Shown: piece after piece, positions 5,718 through 7,499 of the stretch
Position numbering within the stretch: the first letter of the stretch is position 1
How the letters are laid out: every line of letters starts with the position of its first letter
DNA from: JAYFRE01 sp034926235
GTDB taxonomy: Bacteria; Pseudomonadota; Alphaproteobacteria; Rhodospirillales; Magnetospirillaceae
Length of the DNA stretch: 7,499 nt
Direction: 5' to 3'
Assembly: GCA_034926235.1 (NCBI GenBank)
Contig: JAYFRE010000099.1
Location: 1-7,499 of the forward strand
Translations under genes and position numbers: made by a program
Notes under the pieces: model-generated
The model's database searches: none
Seen by the model: only the letters and a program-made list of their open reading frames with translations
What the model was told of the DNA's origin: nothing

Positions 5718-6500
5718 ATGTCTTCTTCGGAAAAACAGACGCTTTTGTCCATCGCCCGGCTGCATAAAAGTTTCGATGAGGTCGAGGTGCTGCACGACGT
5801 CTCCCTGGATGTCGGAAAGGGTGAGGTCGTGGTCGTGATCGGTCCTTCGGGATGCGGCAAAAGCACGCTGTTGCGCTCGATCAACGGGTTGGAGACGATC
5901 AATTCGGGCGCGATTTTCCTGAATGGCGAGGATATCGCCTCAGGTGTCACGCCCTGGAACAAAGTGCGCCAGAAGATCGGCATGGTGTTCCAATCCTATG
6001 ATCTGTTCCCACATATGACCGTGATGGAAAACATCCTGCTGGGGCCGATCAAGGCGCAGGGGCGCGATCGCAAGGAAGCCCGCCGTCAGGCCGAATCCTT
6101 GCTGGAGCGCGTCGGGCTGCTGGAACGGCAGGATGCCTTTCCCCGGCAATTGTCCGGCGGCCAGAAGCAGCGGGTGGCGATCGTGCGTTCCTTGTGCATG
6201 AACCCCGAGATCATGCTGTTCGACGAGGTGACCGCCTCGCTGGACCCCGAAATGGTGCGCGAGGTTTTGGACGTCATGCTGGAACTGGCGCGCCAGGGCA
6301 TGACCATGATCATCGTCACGCATGAAATGAGTTTTGCCCGCGCCGTCGCCGACCGTGTTCTGTTCATGGATGGCGGGCGAATCGTGGAGGCGGCACCGCC
6401 CGAGGATTTCTTCAACTGTCCTCGCTCCGAACGGGCGAGGAAGTTCTTGAATACCTTTACCTTTGAGGCAACCAGAAAAGAGAGGAGAACGGTGGAATGA
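5718..6500 (+). CDS. Amino-acid ABC transporter ATP-binding protein (GlnQ/HisP type)
   Basis: This cytoplasmic ATPase would power the importer as a dimer docked on the two permeases. The 260-residue protein has all nucleotide-binding elements: Walker A GPSGCGKST (42-50), Q-loop Q92 in MVFQSYDLFPHMTV, signature LSGGQKQR (145-152), Walker B IMLFDE (165-170) with catalytic E170, D-loop SLD and switch H202 in THEMSF. GMVFQSYDLFPHMTV is characteristic of polar amino-acid importers. The protein is slightly longer than the usual ~240-250 residues because of a short basic C-terminal tail. Only a weak ribosome site (GGGA) precedes the ATG, so translation may depend on coupling to the upstream genes. 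Its TGA overlaps the ATG of the binding-protein gene in the string ATGA (6497-6500). Confidence 0.97.
   Translation: MSSSEKQTLLSIARLHKSFDEVEVLHDVSLDVGKGEVVVVIGPSGCGKSTLLRSINGLETINSGAIFLNGEDIASGVTPWNKVRQKIGMVFQSYDLFPHMTVMENILLGPIKAQGRDRKEARRQAESLLERVGLLERQDAFPRQLSGGQKQRVAIVRSLCMNPEIMLFDEVTASLDPEMVREVLDVMLELARQGMTMIIVTHEMSFARAVADRVLFMDGGRIVEAAPPEDFFNCPRSERARKFLNTFTFEATRKERRTVE
6483..6488 (+). promoter_or_regulatory. Ribosome binding site of the binding-protein gene
   Basis: AGGAGA lies eight bases before the ATG at 6497. It is the strongest such site in the transporter operon and fits the need for the binding protein to be made in excess over the membrane parts. It lies inside the end of the ATPase gene. 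Confidence 0.75.
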
Positions 6501-7357
6501 CCGTCTTCAACAGCGTGAAAAAAACGATCCTGGCCGCGGCTTTCGGCACCCTGGCGGCAGGGGTCGCTTTGTCCTCGTCCGCCTCGGCCGCCGGTTTTTC
6601 GACCGTCGATCAGATCAAGGAACGCGGCACCGTCCGCATCGGCGTGTTTTCGGACAAGCCGCCCTTCGGCTTCGTTGACGCCAACGGCAAGAATCAGGGC
6701 TATGACGTCTATTTCGCCAAACGGGTCGCCAAGGATCTGCTGGGCGACGAGTCCAAGGTCCAGTTCGTGCTGGTCGAGGCCGCCAGCCGGGTCGAGTTTC
6801 TCGAATCCAACAAGGTGGACATCATCCTGGCCAACTTCACGGTGACCAAGGAGCGCGCCGAAAAGGTCGATTTCGCTCTGCCCTATATGAAGGTCGCCCT
6901 GGGCGTGGTTTCACCCGCAAGCGCACCGATCACCAAGGTCGAGGATCTGAAAGGCAAGAAGCTGATCGTCAATAAGGGCACCACGGCGGAGCTTTATTTC
7001 GCCCGCAATTACCCGGATGTGAAGCTGCTGAAATACGACCAGAACACCGAAGCCTTCAACGCCTTGAAGGACAAGCGCGGCGCTGCCTTGGCGCATGACA
7101 ACACGCTTTTGTTCGCCTGGGCGCGTGAAAATAAGGGGTTCGTGACCGGGATCGCGTCCTTGGGCGATCTGGACGCGATTGCCCCGGCCGTGGCCAAGGG
7201 CAATGACAGCCTGAAGGCGTGGCTGAACGAGGAGATTGTCGCACTCGGCAAGGAAAAATTCTTCCATGCCGATTTCGAGGCGACCCTGAAGCCGGTCTAT
7301 GGCGACAGCGTCAATCCTGAATCCGTCGTTGTCGAAGGCGGCGTCATCACCAAGTAA
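6497..7357 (+). CDS. Periplasmic amino-acid binding protein, CjaA-like (probable cysteine receptor)
   Basis: This is the substrate-capturing subunit of the importer. The 286-residue protein starts with a signal peptide: KK at 8-9, a hydrophobic core at ~11-26, and probable cleavage after ASA or SAA near 31-32. There is no cysteine, so it is not a lipoprotein. The mature part is a type II periplasmic binding fold of solute-binding family 3. From memory it closely follows Campylobacter jejuni CjaA, a structurally characterised cysteine receptor: VRIGVFSDKPPFGFVD (46-61), VLVEAASRVEFL (91-102), DIILANFTVT (108-117), PYMKVALGV (129-137), KYDQNTE (179-185), HDNTLLFAW (200-208) and VVVEGG (277-282). 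R98 and D201 are the likely ligands for the carboxylate and amino group of an amino acid. Cysteine is therefore the best substrate guess; another small polar amino acid is possible. It is the last gene of the operon and is followed by a terminator. Confidence 0.93.
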   Translation: MTVFNSVKKTILAAAFGTLAAGVALSSSASAAGFSTVDQIKERGTVRIGVFSDKPPFGFVDANGKNQGYDVYFAKRVAKDLLGDESKVQFVLVEAASRVEFLESNKVDIILANFTVTKERAEKVDFALPYMKVALGVVSPASAPITKVEDLKGKKLIVNKGTTAELYFARNYPDVKLLKYDQNTEAFNALKDKRGAALAHDNTLLFAWARENKGFVTGIASLGDLDAIAPAVAKGNDSLKAWLNEEIVALGKEKFFHADFEATLKPVYGDSVNPESVVVEGGVITK

Positions 7358-7369
7358 ACCATCCCGGAC

Positions 7370-7398
7370 AGCCGGCGGGAGCAATCCCGCCGGTTCTT
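7370..7398 (+). terminator. Intrinsic-type terminator of the transporter operon
   Basis: CCGGCGGGA (7372-7380) and TCCCGCCGG (7385-7393) form a perfect 9-bp stem around the loop GCAA, a stable GNRA tetraloop. It can be extended to 11 bp (7370-7395) with one G-T pair. It begins 12 bases after the stop codon of the binding-protein gene. The T-rich tail is short (TTCTT), so termination may be partial. Confidence 0.7.
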
Positions 7399-7399
7399 G

Positions 7400-7482
7400 G
7401 CGGGGTGCGGAAGAACCCCGCTTTGCGGTCGGGCTGCCGCCCGGACCCGCCCGGAGGCTAGCCTCCGGACCTCCTGCTTTTT
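7400..7482. repeat. Cluster of GC-rich palindromes, REP-like
   Basis: Three hairpins follow the terminator. GCGGGGT (7400-7406) pairs with ACCCCGC (7415-7421). CGGGC-TGCC-GCCCG spans 7430-7443. A perfect 18-base palindrome, CCGGAGGCTAGCCTCCGG, spans 7451-7468 with TTTTT at 7478-7482. The last two are each followed by a GGACC-type string, so the unit looks like a repeated hairpin-plus-linker module. Such palindromes are common as dispersed intergenic repeats in high-GC alphaproteobacteria. The palindrome near T-rich sequence could also act as a terminator for a gene entering from the right. Confidence 0.5.
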
Positions 7483-7499
7483 GGGATTTCTCCGAAAGC

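Noticed and set aside
1..7499. CRISPR arrays, insertion sequences, tRNA genes, defence or phage modules
   Set aside because: I looked on both strands and found no regularly spaced repeats, transposase or integrase motifs, cloverleaf with conserved tRNA bases, or defence-gene motifs.

Overview
The window looks like chromosomal DNA of a high-GC alphaproteobacterium, perhaps a Rhodospirillales-type organism. The best evidence is a 5-aminolevulinate synthase gene (hemA, the C4/Shemin route to heme), which is typical of that class. The placement below class level is a guess. Most of the window is ordinary metabolism and transport. I see no rRNA, tRNA, CRISPR array, insertion sequence or phage gene.

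Left part (1-3473): a glycogen branching enzyme gene (glgB) runs leftwards and leaves the window at base 1, so about 522 N-terminal codons are present. It is divergent from hemA, which runs rightwards from 1794. The gap of about 226 bases between them holds a good hemA promoter and an FNR-like dyad. hemA converges on a leftward methylglyoxal synthase gene (mgsA), with only 12 bases between the two stop codons.

Middle part (3474-4375): about 900 bases lie between mgsA and the next operon. They hold a small unrecognised reading frame of 71 codons interrupted by an in-frame TAG. It has a plausible promoter of its own and ends inside a strongly structured, terminator-like element. Further on are several imperfect hairpins and an AT-rich, promoter-like block with repeated TGTGTT half-sites. 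A potentially folded leader precedes the transporter genes. This is the least explained part of the window.

Right part (4376-7357): a compact four-gene ABC amino-acid importer operon (permease, permease, ATPase, periplasmic binding protein). The genes overlap or are 15 bases apart. From remembered sequence, the binding protein closely resembles Campylobacter CjaA, a cysteine receptor, so cysteine is the best substrate guess. The operon closes with a GNRA-loop terminator hairpin, followed by more GC-rich palindromes that look like a REP-type repeat.

I found no complete undescribed system. The items most worth checking are the small ORF with its internal amber codon and the stem-loop structure in which that ORF ends.
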